In this document: positions 22,375 through 34,891 of the stretch, one piece after another
Position numbering within the stretch: the first letter of the stretch is position 1
Layout: each line of letters starts with the position of its first letter
Source: Hedera helix
Lineage: Eukaryota > Streptophyta > Magnoliopsida > Apiales > Araliaceae
NCBI GenBank assembly: GCA_947179155.2
Contig: OX359285.1
Span: 13,329,510-13,393,509 of the forward strand
DNA: 64,000 nt
Direction of reading: 5' to 3'
Notes under the pieces: generated by a model
What the model was told of the DNA's origin: nothing
Database searches by the model: none
The model's input: the letters and a program-made list of their open reading frames with translations, nothing else
Position numbers and translations under genes: made by a program

Positions 22375-25300
22375 TGTAATGTCCTAGAATTTCCACGTCT
22401 TTATTAATTAAATTATTAATTTAATTTCCAACGAGTTAGTTTTACGAGATTATTTAAATCTTTTTATGTGATTAATTAATTATGTGATTAAATAATTATG
22501 TAATTAATTACTAAAATTAATTAAAGGGGGTCACTAATATGTTATTAAATTAGTGAACAAACCCTAAAGTTTTAATATCAAAATAATTGATAAGTTTCCT
22601 ATTAATTAAATATTCAATTAAATTGAATATAATGAGTGAATTAAATATAATAAATTAATTAATATGATTATTAATTAATGTAAATAATGTGAAATATTAA
22701 TAATAATATTTATTAGTCTATTTAGTAATTTAATACTTATGGGTTAGAATATTTAATTATTTATTCAATCTAATTATTTATTTAATCATGGATTGAATAA
22801 TTAATGTGTAAATTATTAAATTAGCCCAACATGGGTCAATTAGTAGCCCAAGTGTAGAATAATAAAATTTGACAATTTAGTTGCCCAAACAATTTAATAG
22901 GAGCCCAATTGGTATTTTAAATTAAAGCCCAATGATTGGCTCACTTGAAAAATACTTAATTAAACTATTTATTTTTAAAAAAAATGGAAAGTGACTCACA
23001 TTTTGGGACAAAGAAAGAGAAGTCAGCCGACCATCATGTTGGTAAATGAGAGAGAAAAGTGATCTTTGGTTTTTATTTTAATTTATTTTTTATTTATTTA
23101 ATTAATGGTTGCTTGTTTTATTTTTTCAAGTACATGGATCATTCCTCTTTTCACCAACTAAGTCATTTAATGTAATATCCCGGATATTTAAATGAATTAG
23201 AAATAAAATATATTATATTTTATAAATGTTGGAGTTTGATAACCTAGTAATGATAGATAAATAGAGGTCCAAATTAAATTTAACGGATGAACTTAGATAT
23301 GATGATATCAAAATTTTTGATAAGTTAGCAAGTAAAGTGATAATTCAATAAACTTGACTAACAACAAGTCTAATTAAATTAAGAGAATTAATTAGTGGAG
23401 TTATGTAATTATGCGACGTGGTTGCGTGTAAATTAAATATGTATTTATATGAATATATATATGCGTGCATATTTAGTAACATAATTTAATGGTTAATTAA
23501 ATTGTGATAAATAGATAGATTAATATTAAATTAATCCGAATTGAATTAAAAGGTTTATTGTGGAATTAATTTATTCATTAATCAACAATTATGCAAATTG
23601 TTGATAAATTATTTGTGAGGAATAGTTATGTAAATTATATAATTATAAATTATATAAAGTAGTTGAATTAATTAACGGAGATTAGTAATGGTATATATGT
23701 ACAACATTTAATTTCATATATATGTACATATATATAAAGGGATTAAATTAATTAAGTAATTTTAAATAGTAATTTAATATATTAAATGAATATATTCTAT
23801 AATTAAATAAATCATTGTAAATGATTTATGAGAGTGAGAAATTTAATTATACAATTATTTGTGTAATATTAATTAAATAATTAAATAAATTATTTAAATA
23901 AGAAATTGAGTAAATATATTATTATTTCAATGTATTTTCGGGTAAATGGATTTATTTCCATAATTGATGAGAAATGAATTATGTAATGTAAATGTATTAA
24001 ATAATGTAATATATTGTATTTATTTTTAATTTCATAATTTATTGTGAAATTGTTTTTGAGGTAAAGTAATGTGTATAAATAATATATACAGAGTATATAT
24101 ATTATTATTAGCGAACACACTCTAAAGTTTTAATATCAAAATAATTGACAAGTTGTCATTAATTAAATATTCAATTAAATTGAATATAATGAGTGAATTA
24201 AATTTTATAAATTAATTAATATGATAATTAATTAATGTAAATAATGTAAAATATTATTAATCATATTATTAGTCCATTTAGTAATTTAATATTAATGGGT
24301 TAGAGTATTTAATTAATTAATCAATTCAATTATTATTTAATTATGGATCGGATAATTAATGTGTAAAAAAAATTAATAATTAATCATTTGGGTTATAATT
24401 AAATAGCCCAATGATAAATTAAATGGACTTGACAAACTAGTAGCTCAAACAATTTAATAGGAGCCCAATTGGTATTTTAAATAAAGCCCAATGCTTGACC
24501 CACTTGAAAAATACTTTATAAAACTATTATTTATTAAAAAAGTAACTTTGGTCAATCTTTTTGGGACAAGTATCATGGTGTTGCCGGCAAAGGAGTAAAA
24601 GATAGTGATTTGATTTTTGTTTTTTGTTTTTTTTTTTTTTAATTAAATTAAGGTTGCTTATATGGTTTTTTTTTATTTCATGGACCATACCTCTTTTCAC
24701 CAACTTAAGTCCTTAGCCTAAATTCTTGCACAAGTCTCCAACTACCTTCATGATGGAAATTTTAATAGATATAAATTTTATATCTATCCAAAATTGTAAG
24801 TATACTTACAATTTGGGAATTTTGTTAGTCATTTCTTCTTCTTTCACTTTTCAAGTTAGAGAGAGTTGAGAGAAATAGCTTGTGAGAGAAAATATTTGAG
24901 AGCAAGGATAAGGAAAGAGAAGGAGTTCTTGATTCATGTCATTCACAATCTATTTTGGAAGAAAAAGGAAGATATTCATTAAAACAAGGTAATGGTTATT
25001 TTAAATGTAGTTTTTTTTTAAATTAAATAAATTATCATGTTAGTATAAACATGTTAATATAGTTGATAATGTGTAGTAGTAATATTTATACCATGCTTGA
25101 GTTTAATATGCTTGGTTTGTATTTTAGTATAATTATATGCTAAAAACATGTGTTTGGTAGTGTGTAATCAAGCCGCAAAATAATGACCAAAAATAATTTT
25201 TATAATATTTAGATTTAATGTTCTAATATTATAGAACATTAAATCATGAGAAAAATAAAGTTTGAATCACTCAAAATGGAGTTATACACAAAAAGTTATG

Positions 25301-25521
25301 ATTTGTGGTAGTTTATGTGATGTAAAAATTTTTATAAAAAATTTTTAATATTAAATCATGGAAAATTAAATTTTCATGTTATAAATTGATATTAAGTGAT
25401 TGGTAAATTTTTTGGATTTTTATTGAGGACTTAAAGATTTCTTGAATGTATAAATTTTATTAAATTGTGTATTAAAATAGCACTGTTCACAATCTGCTAA
25501 GGTGAAGGAAAAAGGGGGTGT

Positions 25522-25687
25522 CGCGCATTGCGCGCGACCCTGTTCACTGTCAGACGCGGAACGAAAAACGGCGTCGTTTTGTCGAAGAAAAAAAATTCAT
25601 CCGCGCGTTATGCGCGGAAGACAGTTACGGTGCCATTAAAACGACACCGTTTTGGGGCCATAGTTTTTGTCGGCGCGCGCAATGCGC
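25522..25687 (+). repeat. GC-rich palindromic island in B
   Basis: CGCGCA-T-TGCGCG (25,522-25,534), AAAACGGCGTCGTTTT (25,565-25,580), CCGCGC-GTTAT-GCGCGG (25,601-25,617), AAAACGACACCGTTTT (25,637-25,652) and GCGCAATGCGC (25,677-25,687). Same types of element and order as LTR A, with substitutions. Confidence 0.8.
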
Positions 25688-27075
25688 ATCAACAGATTTT
25701 TTCGTGAAATTACGATACTGCCCATCCGTTCGGTTTTCTGATTAATTACGAAATTGCCATCGGTCCGGTTTTTTCAACTTATTTATGGAAATGTCATTCT
25801 GGATAATTTAAATGTTTAAAAATTAATTTAAAATTATAACAAAAATATTAATAATACAAAAATGATATTTAGGTATTGAATATTACATTTTCCAAATATA
25901 ATAAGTATTTAGGATTAGTATATAAATGTTTTAAATATTAATCTAGTTAGTTTAATATTATATTTTTCAAATATAATAAGTATTTAGGATTAATATTTAA
26001 ATGTTGTAAATATTAATCTAGTTAGTTTAATATTATATTTTTCAAATATAATAAATATTTAAGATTAATATTTAAATATTTTAAATATTAATCTAGTTAG
26101 TTTAATATTATATCTTCTGAATTTATGATTAAATTATATATTTATTATTTAATTAATATTAAATAATAAACAAGGATGATAATTTAATTAATTATTATTT
26201 TATTACTATTAAATAATAATTAAAGACAACTAAGATTGAGTATTTAATTATTTATTATTTGATTAACTTTAAATAATAAATAAATTCAGTTAGTTATTAT
26301 GTAATTTTTAAATAATAACTAATGATAGTTGAGTATTTATTGTAATGACCACGAATTTCATTAGTCATTGTAAATATACTTGATAAATATTTAGTAATGA
26401 ATTTAAACTTTTTGTACTAATTAATTTAACTTTAGATAATTAAATAAATGTACTTGTGTATGTACGTATATTTATTTAAAGAATTAAAGCAAGGTGTATA
26501 GTTAATTAAAGCAAATCTAATTGGATTATATTTTTAAATCCAAATGAGTTGATAAACTAGGTCAAAGATATTAACCTAGTAGTCCATGTAATTAATTTAA
26601 TTACTAGTCCATGTAATTAATTAAACAAGTACAATGCTTGATTTAATTAAATGTAACCTAGAATATTTAATGTGAGCCCAATGTGTTATTTAAATTGAGC
26701 CCAAAAAATCTAATTGAATGAGCCCAATATATTTAATCCTAGAGTCCAAAGTGGAGCCCAATAGGAAGTCAAAATTGGTCAAAATTGCTACATATATGAA
26801 TATACATATATAGATGTATATATGTATAATTAAAGTAGAAAAATTAAAGGAAAAATGGCTTGGAAAAGGCCATTTTGCTGAGATTTGAAGGGGGACCCAC
26901 ATGGGTTGCTTGATTTTCATGTTGCTTCTAATTTACACTATGACAAGGTTGGCCAACAACCCTAGTCAATCACCTAGTCAATCACAATGTCCATCCATGC
27001 AATAGTAAGCTAGATTAAGCTCTAAATTCACCGACATTGGTGAATTAAGAGAACTAATGAAGGATTAACAATTGG

Positions 27076-27084
27076 CTATAAATA
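27076..27084 (+). promoter_or_regulatory. TATA box of LTR C
   Basis: CTATAAATA, followed ~205 bp later by CAAAG|GTTTAA (GT 27,281), a weaker donor-like site than those of A and B. Confidence 0.55.
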
Positions 27085-28046
27085 AGATGCTCCACCCTTG
27101 TGTCAAGTTTGTTAGTACATTTGCTAGAGAATACAAGAGAGAAAATAGAGAGCTTTTGAGAGAAAAGGAAGAAACACTTGAGAGTTGTGAGAAGATAGCT
27201 AGTGCTTGAGCTTGGTGGATGACACAAAGCTTCACTACATACTTTGGTAGGAGGAGAAGAAGAGCACACAACTCTCAAAGGTTTAAAAGTGCTCTAACCT
27301 TCTTAAATTTCATTTTTGTAGTCTAGATAGCTTTTGAACGGTTAAAATCTATTTTTAACCGATCAAAACTTGTTTTGATAGTCTAGAAGTATTTAACTAT
27401 GTAATATATGTATATTCATAGCTTGATGTGGTTATATCATGTTTTGGTATGTGTAGATTGCATAAAAACGCAAGAAATGCTCATATTGATTTTTACCGGT
27501 AAAACCTAACTAAGCATGTTGTGTTTAATGTTGTATTTTGAAATGTACAAGTTTGAAATTGGATTTTTATGGTTAGAAAGTTACATACATGAGTTTTAAA
27601 GAAAACCCAACTTGTAGCTTTCAAAAATAATGAAAAACAAAGGAGTTATGTCTTTTACCGCAAAGTAGGTCGTTTTTAAACCCTAAGTGGTTCGATCTTT
27701 AAATTTCGTGTAAAGCGTTTTCAAAAAATGTGATTGAACCATAGAATGTTGTAAAACAAGAAGTTAGGAAGACATCAACACCAAGTTTATGTCATTTGAA
27801 GGTGTAGAGTTTATTTTATTCAAGTTTGAATCAATCGAACTAAGGATTTATGAAACTAGTTTTCATGCTGTCCTTGTGAGCGATTTTAAGGATACTTACG
27901 TTTGGAATTTGGATTTGTGATCTAAAGAGAAATTGTATATCATGAAATTCTAATGAATTTAGACTCAAAAATCACCTCAAAATGTTTCCGTATGATAAAG
28001 TTATGACCAAATTAGTAAAAGAGGTTCCGGCAGCCAAAAAGGGCCC

Positions 28047-28133
28047 GGCGTCTAGACGCCAAGAATACGCCCTAGCTTCTGTCCATGGGCGTCTAGACGC
28101 CCCAAAATTGCCTTGGGGTGGCGTCTTGACGCC
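28047..28133 (+). repeat. Three copies of GGCGTCTAGACGCC in LTR C
   Basis: Perfect 14-bp palindrome at 28,047-28,060 and 28,088-28,101; a one-base variant GGCGTCTTGACGCC at 28,120-28,133. Starts are 41 and 32 bases apart. GC island at the position equivalent to those of A and B, but with unrelated sequence. Confidence 0.85.
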
Positions 28134-28199
28134 CTGCTTGATAAAAAAATTATTTTATTATTTTATTATTATTTTTAAATCAATAAATGTATTTTTAAT

Positions 28200-28560
28200 G
28201 ATAAATAATTGATTTAATTATTAAAAGAGGATAAATATTATCAAATGTTTAATATTATAATTAGATATTATTATTAATATAATAATATTAGAAAATCATG
28301 AAAATATTATTAATTGTATAATAATATTATAAAGTCAATAAAATATTAGTAAATAGATAAAATATTATTAAATGATTAATAATATTAGATAATGATTAAA
28401 GTATTATTAAATGATTAATAATATTACTAAGATAATAAAATATTATTAAATGATTAATAATATTAGGTAATGAATAAAGTATTATTAAATGATTAATAAT
28501 ATTATAAGACTAATAAAATATTATTAAATTATTAATAATATTATATAAGAGTTTGAACTA
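28200..28560. repeat. AT-rich ~60-bp repeats in LTR C
   Basis: Recurrent AAATATTATTAAATGATTAA / TAATAATATTA phrases, each an inverted repeat, in imperfect tandem array. Confidence 0.6.
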
Positions 28561-29437
28561 TATTAAATAATTAATATAGGTTTTATGTGATTGAAATATT
28601 ATCAAGTGATGATAATATTTCCTAAGTGTTTATATACCTTTAACTACATGATTAATTGTTTAAGTGTTAGAGGTGTAAGAAGTATAGAGGTTATCATATG
28701 AATGTATATATGATACTAATTTAAAGATCAACTTGATTAATTGTTAGGTCCATTCAAGGATTATTAATTTAAATTGATTAGCCGTAGACGACGCACGAGG
28801 CAAGTTTTCTACCCCGTAACTTGTACTTATTGTTGCAATTATTATTCAACCTTAATTACATTGAGCAATTCATTTATTGTTGAGCAAGTATCTACACTCG
28901 TAGATATTTGACAGACCTTTGAGTGAATTAATTATCGAAAATTACTTCACATCGTTATTGATTATTGTATTCGCACATAGTGCTTTTGTAACTGTTTAAG
29001 ATGTCTAAGCCAATTGTTTCGGCTATAGACAAATGTATGTTAATTCATTGAATTGAATATTATAAAAGCATATCCAAACCATTGGCTGGTGCGGATTCTT
29101 ACAGTAAGACTGAGAAAGAACAACCCTAGTTAAAGGGGATTTTTAATTGTCGGAGACCCGACAGCGCGCAAGAAAACTAAATGTGATGCATATACATAGG
29201 ACATGAGAGGACTGATCCCCTCAAGTGTCCCGTTATTTTAACAAGGAGTCATACATTGTATGTCTGTTCTACCTTAGTAGCAGTTCATGGTCATTAAAGA
29301 CCACTCAGCGGTAAAGAGTCAATTTCTTCTTTTATTGAACATTGATTCTTGTTATCTTTCACAATTGCTATTGTTGAAACCTTGAAGTTATTTTCCTTTA
29401 TCATGATATATCGTATGATTGTTGTTTATAAACTTGC

Positions 29438-29537
29438 TGAGCCATTTAGTTGCTCATTCTTGCTATATCATGACTATATTTCAGCCATTCCCGAAAGCTC
29501 TAAATCGGACAAAGGCAAAGGGAAAGCGAATGCTTAG
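29438..29537 (+). promoter_or_regulatory. Hairpin, acceptor-like site and short basic frame in LTR C
   Basis: TGAGC (29,438-29,442) and GCTCA (29,452-29,456) form a stem. TATATTTCAG ends at 29,484. The frame after it, AIPESSKSDKGKGKANA, stops at 29,535-29,537. An ATG-started frame from 29,349 also covers this, but its upstream part does not align with the frame of A. Confidence 0.4.
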
Positions 29538-30731
29538 TTTTAGTAATTGCATGCTAGTTTATATTACTGTTATGTAATTACTGTTGTAAATCTTTTGTAT
29601 TTCCCTTAAGATATGTAATGTTAAGATTAAGGTATTAGACCTTGGGAAGTGTAGCCTTTTGATTAAGGAACCTTTTGTATTATTCCGCGAAGTTTGAATA
29701 CAATTTATGTATTTCATAATTTTTAAGTATTGTACAGTGAGAACCAAACCCGAGGTTAAAGAACCCGGATTTGGGGTCGTCACATTTACTATATAATTTT
29801 ATTATTTATTATTTAATTAACTTTGAATAATAAATGAATCTTGTTAATTAGTTATTATTTATTCTTAAATAATAACTAAAGATATTTGATTATTTTTAAT
29901 ATAATATAATTATTTATTATTTGATTAATTTTAAATAATAAATAAATCTAGTAAGTTATTATTAAATAATAACTAAAGGTAGTTAATTACTTACTATTTA
30001 ATTAATATTAAATAGTAATTAAATGAAATAAAGAAAATGTCTTTTAACTCTTTTGTTTAAACAATTATAATAAATTGTTTAATAGTTTAATAAGTGTCCA
30101 ACACTTAAGAAAAATATTTTTTTTAATTTATTAAATTATTAACCTAATTTGATTGAGGGTCTATAAGTTTAATAATATTGTTTTGACTGATGTAAATTAT
30201 GTGTTAGTACTTATGTGTGGTAGATAAGTTTCTTAATGAGCGTATAGTTGTACAATACGTTGTACTAATTATTAGACCAACTTTACTAATGTTAGGTCTT
30301 TCAAAGCCAGTTAGTTAAAGCTAGACATTAATTATAGCTGAGCAGACAGACAAGTTTCCTAAACCCTACTCAATTTATATTCGAGCATGATATATTATTT
30401 TATTGTTCAAGTTCCTAACTCAAACTCAAGTTATTATGTTTCAAGTATGCTATGGTTTAATTCTGTATAATTATTCCACCTCTTTAAATTGTTGATTCGC
30501 ACATAGTGCTTGTTGCATGTGTTCATCAGGTATGAAAGGCTGATCACCTTCATTACCATAAGGTTCAGTTAAATTTGTTCATGGTCATTATTGACACTCA
30601 AAATTAATTAATTCAGTCATTCAATTATTGAAATTATGACTCGTACTCTTTCACAATTTTTATAGTGTTGAAAATCCAAAAGCTTATTCTTTCTTTCAAT
30701 CATGATATATCGTTATCGTATTTAAACTTGC

Positions 30732-30780
30732 TGAGCAAAGTCGTTGCTCACTCTTGCTATATCATGATAACAAATTTCAG
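30732..30780 (+). promoter_or_regulatory. Hairpin plus acceptor-like site in LTR B
   Basis: TGAGCAA (30,732-30,738), loop AGTCG, TTGCTCA (30,744-30,750); then CTTGCTATATCATGA and AAATTTCAG ending at 30,780. Same stem as A with a different loop. Confidence 0.45.
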
Positions 30781-31866
30781 AATAATACGAATGTCCGAGG
30801 AGAGACGGAGACAGAAGCAAAAGACAAGATTATAGTGTTATGCATGATAACTAAATTGTTATATGATGTAAGTAATTTTGTAAACCTTTTTATGAATCTA
30901 AGGGTATATATGTAAGTTAAGGTTAGAAACCTTGGAAAATGTTGTAGAATAAACAATTTATGTTTATATATTCCGCATTAGTTATAGAACATGTATGAAG
31001 ATGATGTATCGTGACGTACCAAGTCTAGGGTTAAAGGAACCCGGATTTGGGGGCGTTACATTTAACCCATTCCTTGTGTAAGTTATCATCTAGGGGCATG
31101 AGCTAAATTATTAGATATATTATGTGTATCTAATAATTTTGCAAGTATACTTGAAATTGTTAGATGATATTTCATTATTTTCTCCAAGTCCAAAAGAGAG
31201 AGCTAGAGAGCATTTGAGAGTGTGAGAAAATATTGAGAGCAAAATACTAAGAGAGGAGAAGGAGTTCTTGGTTCATGCCTTCAAACCTCATCACCTATTT
31301 TGGAAGAAAAAGAAAGATAGACATTAAATCAAGGTAATGGTTATTCTAAATTAAATTTTTGTTTTTAATTAAATAAACTAATATGTGTGTACAAATATGT
31401 TAATATAGTTAATAATGTGTAGTGGTAATATTTATGTCATACTTGAGTTTAATATGTTTGGTTTGTAGTTTGGTATCATTTGTATGCTAAAATATGTGTT
31501 TAATAGTGTATAATCAAGTCTTGAAATATATGACCAAAAATATTTTTATAAAACTTAGGTTTGATGTTCTAATATTATAGAACATTAAATCATGAGAAAA
31601 ATAAAGTTTGAATCACTCAAAATGGAGTTATATACAAAAAGTTATGATTTATGGTAGTTTATATGATGTAAATTTTTTTATAAAAAAATAATGATTTTAA
31701 ATCATGAAAAATTAATTTTTCATGTTATAAATTAATATAAGGTGATTGGTAATTTTTTTGGATTTTTATTGATGATTTAAAGCTTACTTGATGGTATAGT
31801 TTTTATTAAAATGTGTATTTCCGGTCACTGTTCACATTCTGCGAAGAAGAAAAATTTAAGGGTTTC

Positions 31867-31990
31867 CGCGCAATGCGCGCCTGCCACTGTTCACTGAGGA
31901 CGCGGAGCCAAACGACGTCGTTTGGCGTCCGTATCCGGCTTTTCAAAAACGACGTCGTTTTGAGTTGGCTTACTGTTAACGCGCGCAATG
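31867..31990 (+). repeat. GC-rich palindromic island in A 3' LTR
   Basis: CGCGCAATGCGCG at 31,867-31,879, CCAAACGACGTCGTTTGG at 31,908-31,925, AAAACGACGTCGTTTT at 31,946-31,961, then another CGCGCAATGCGCG near 31,980. Two of these are damaged in the 5' LTR. A ~29-base stretch of the 5' LTR copy, holding its CCGCGC...GCGCGG hairpin, is missing here. Confidence 0.85.
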
Positions 31991-33790
31991 CGCGAGAAAC
32001 AGTTTTTGGCGGAAATTACAATTTTGCCCCTCCGTGTTTTTTTTTCCGGCGAAATGACCATTTTGCCCTCGGATCAGTTTTCAACTTATTTACGGAAATG
32101 CCATTCGGGTTAATTTTAATTAATTTAAATATTTGAAAATTAATTTAAAATTATAACAAAAATAATAATAATACAAAAATAATATTGGGGAGGATATTTT
32201 TCATTAAGTTTAATATTTAAATATTTTAAATATTAATCTAGTTAGCTAATCATGGTTAAGTTAAATAAATTTATTATTTTAAATGTTAATAATAAATAAA
32301 GGTGATAAATTAGCGATTATTATTTAATTCCTATTAAATAATACTTAAAGAGAGATAAAATTTATAAATTAATTATTTATTATTTAAATATTATTAAATA
32401 ATAAATAAGGATAATTAAGTAATTAATTTTTATTTAATTAGCATTAAATAACAATTAATGGAAATTAAGTTATTAGAGTAATAATTTATTATTTAATTTA
32501 AATAATAAATAATAATGATTTGATTATTATTTAACCTTAAATAATAATTAAAATTAATTAAATAATTAATTATTATTTAATTGACATTAAATAATAATTA
32601 AAGAGGATTAAGATTAGAAAACTATTATTTAATTTCCTTAAATTAAATAATAAGTAAGGTTAATTACTTAGTTAATTATTGGTTGATTAATATTAAATTA
32701 AAGAAGGTTAAAATTAAGTCAATAATTATTTATTATTTAATTATAATTAAATAATAAGTAAGTACAATTAGTTATTATTTATTTTAAATAATAACTTGAG
32801 TTAATTAATTAATTTCTATTTAACTAAGATTAAATAGTAATTAAATAGAGATTGAGTTAATAAAATAAATTAAATTTAATTATGCTTTAATTAAACAATT
32901 GTAATAAGTTGTTTAAGGGTTTAATAAGTGTCCAACACTTAAGAAAAATATTTTCTAACTTATTAAATTATTAACCTAAAATGATTAAGGGTCTATAAGG
33001 TTAATAATATTGTTTTGACTAATGTAAATTATGTGTTAGTACTTATGTGTGGTAAATAAGTTCATTATTAAGCGTATAGTTATGCAAATACGTCGTACTA
33101 ATTATTATACCGACTTTATTAATGTTAGGTCTTTCAAAACAAGTTAGTTAAAGCTCGACATTTATTGTAACTGAGCAGACAGACAAGTTCTCTAACCCTA
33201 CTCATTTATTGTTGAACAAGTTTCTATACTTGTATTTATTGTCAAAGTTTGAAGTGGTTTAATTATTTAAAATTATTCCACATCCATATTGTTTATAAAA
33301 TCGCACTTAGTGCACTTGAAGTTTATTAGTTCTTGATTCATGAACTGTATTAAAAATGTCAAAAGCTAATAGTTCAGCTAGATATTACGTTTATAAATTC
33401 AATACTTGAATACTTTTAAAAGCTTATCCAAACCATTGTTGGGTGCGGATTTCTTATATTAAGTCTGGGAATTGAACAACCCTAAATTAGAGGATTTTGT
33501 GTCGGGAAACCGACTTTGGGCGCCAGTGACTAAATGTAATGCATATACAGCGGGTTGAATAGGCTGATCCCCTTGAAAACCAAACAACTCAAAGGGTCAG
33601 AGGAAACTCTATTATACCCTCGTTAGTTCAGGGTCCTTAGTGACCACTCAGCATTTTAAGATTCAAATCTTCTGTTTATTAAAATTTGAATCCTGTTTCA
33701 TTCACAATTGTTATATCTATTGTTGAACCATTGATGACATTTTCCATTCATTCATGATATATTAAATCTCTATGATTGTTCTAAACTTGT

Positions 33791-33891
33791 TGAGCAAACT
33801 AGTTGCTCATTCTTGCTATATCATGAACTATTTTTCAGATATACCCGATTGTTCAAAGAAGGATAAGGGAAAAGGAAAAGCCAGAGCTTAA
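33791..33891 (+). promoter_or_regulatory. Hairpin, acceptor-like site and short frame in A 3' LTR
   Basis: TGAGCAA / TTGCTCA stem at 33,791-33,809, TTTTTCAG ending 33,838, basic frame DIPDCSKKDKGKGKARA to TAA 33,889-33,891. Same as the 5' LTR except Gly for Glu at two residues. Confidence 0.4.
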
Positions 33892-34185
33892 GTTAGCTTA
33901 TGCATGCTAATTAGATCTTTAATTATTTATTTACGGTTGTTAAACCTTTTGTAATTCCTTATGATATGAACTGTTTTTATGTTAAGGTTGATAGACCCTG
34001 GTATTGTAACCTTTTGAAGGGAACCAATATGTATTATTCCGTGATATTTAAATGCAATGTATGTATTTAATTGTTAGTAATGTGTTGAATAGTGAGAACC
34101 AAACTCGAGATTATGAAACCCAGATTTGGGGTCGTCACATATATATTAATAAATAATATTCATCTCATGAATTAAATGAATCATT

Positions 34186-34187
<2 letters not shown>

Positions 34188-34253
<66 letters not shown>

Positions 34254-34435
34254 ATTACTTAATGAGCAATTTAAAGTTGCATGAAAATCAATTTCATGTT
34301 TAAAATAACTCTTTATTTTAATTATAAAATTATTTAAAAATAAAATATTTTTTTTTATTATTATTATTTTAAAATTACCCAAAATAAACTTTTTATTTTA
34401 CAATTTTAAAATCATTAAAAATAATTCTTTCTTTC

Positions 34436-34502
<67 letters not shown>

Positions 34503-34634
34503 TCATTCTGCTGCTGCTGACTATATAGATATCATATATTTTTATCAATTAGAATGGAGAATTCATTATACATATATATATTATACCGAATCCTATAAGT
34601 ATTCATTAGTCATTAGTCTACATCGCTGACTAAC

Positions 34635-34690
<56 letters not shown>
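34188..34690. repeat. Microsatellites in C2 leader
   Basis: (TA)n 34,188-34,249, (TA)n 34,443-34,499, then (GT)n 34,635-34,660 passing into (AT)n to 34,690. The sequence between is copia leader on the minus strand. Such runs are prone to length change and assembly error. Confidence 0.95.
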
Positions 34691-34692
<2 letters not shown>

Positions 34693-34877
34693 CCAAACTT
34701 AATCCGGAACAATACCCAATTTGGCTACAACCGTTTTGGAAAAAATGGAATCAGTTTGCTATTTTAGTTTCGCGGATTAAATAATTTTTCTTAAAATAAT
34801 AATTTTATACAATAAATTATTCTAAACACATACTCATATATATACGAAATTAAGCAATTAATAATTCGCATAAGTTT

Positions 34878-34890
34878 AGCTCTTATACTA
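34878..34890 (-). other. Primer-binding site of C2
   Basis: On the minus strand TAGTATAAGAGCT, just after the LTR end TTAACA; a decayed form of the tRNA-Met site. Confidence 0.55.
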
Positions 34891-34891
34891 C

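Larger units (their letters stand above)
26341..29784 (+). mobile_element. C: solo gypsy LTR (3,444 bp)
   Basis: TGTAATGACCACG start, GGGGTCGTCACA end. Flanks TTTAT (26,336-26,340) and TTTAC (29,785-29,789) fit a target duplication with one later change. B sequence resumes on the other side with the same AT-tract style. Contains a TATA box, donor-like site, three copies of a 14-bp palindrome, an AT tract, and a hairpin with acceptor. Confidence 0.85.
23171..31060 (+). mobile_element. B: solo gypsy LTR (about 4.45 kb), split by C
   Basis: Starts TGTAATATCCCGG at 23,171 and ends GGGGGCGTTACA at 31,060, flanked by TTTAA. Excluding C it is about 4,446 bp. Bases 24,120-24,540 and later parts resemble LTR A, so the two families are related. 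It holds a donor-like AAG|GTAATGG (GT 24,989), a GC island at 25,522-25,687, an AT tract, and a hairpin with acceptor at 30,732-30,780. No internal region, hence a solo LTR. Confidence 0.9.
12435..34139 (+). mobile_element. A: Ty3/gypsy chromovirus, Tekay/Del type, nearly complete
   Basis: 5' LTR 12,435-16,362, primer-binding site 16,366, extra ORF 16,607-17,445, gag-pol 17,795-22,326, polypurine tract 22,362-22,374, 3' LTR 22,375-34,139 interrupted by B and C. Target duplication TATAT at 12,430-12,434 and 34,140-34,144. The 5' LTR begins TATAATG where the 3' LTR has TGTAATG, a G-to-A change in the terminal TG. The LTRs differ by about 2% where I compared them. Inserted into C2. The C-terminal chromodomain after integrase supports the chromovirus call. 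Confidence 0.9.
22375..34139 (+). repeat. A 3' LTR, interrupted by B and C
   Basis: LTR sequence is 22,375-23,170 and 31,066-34,139 (about 3,870 bp), split by solo LTR B with TTTAA duplicated at 23,166-23,170 and 31,061-31,065. Ends GGGGTCGTCACA at 34,139, followed by TATAT. Aligns along its whole length with the 5' LTR. Confidence 0.92.
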
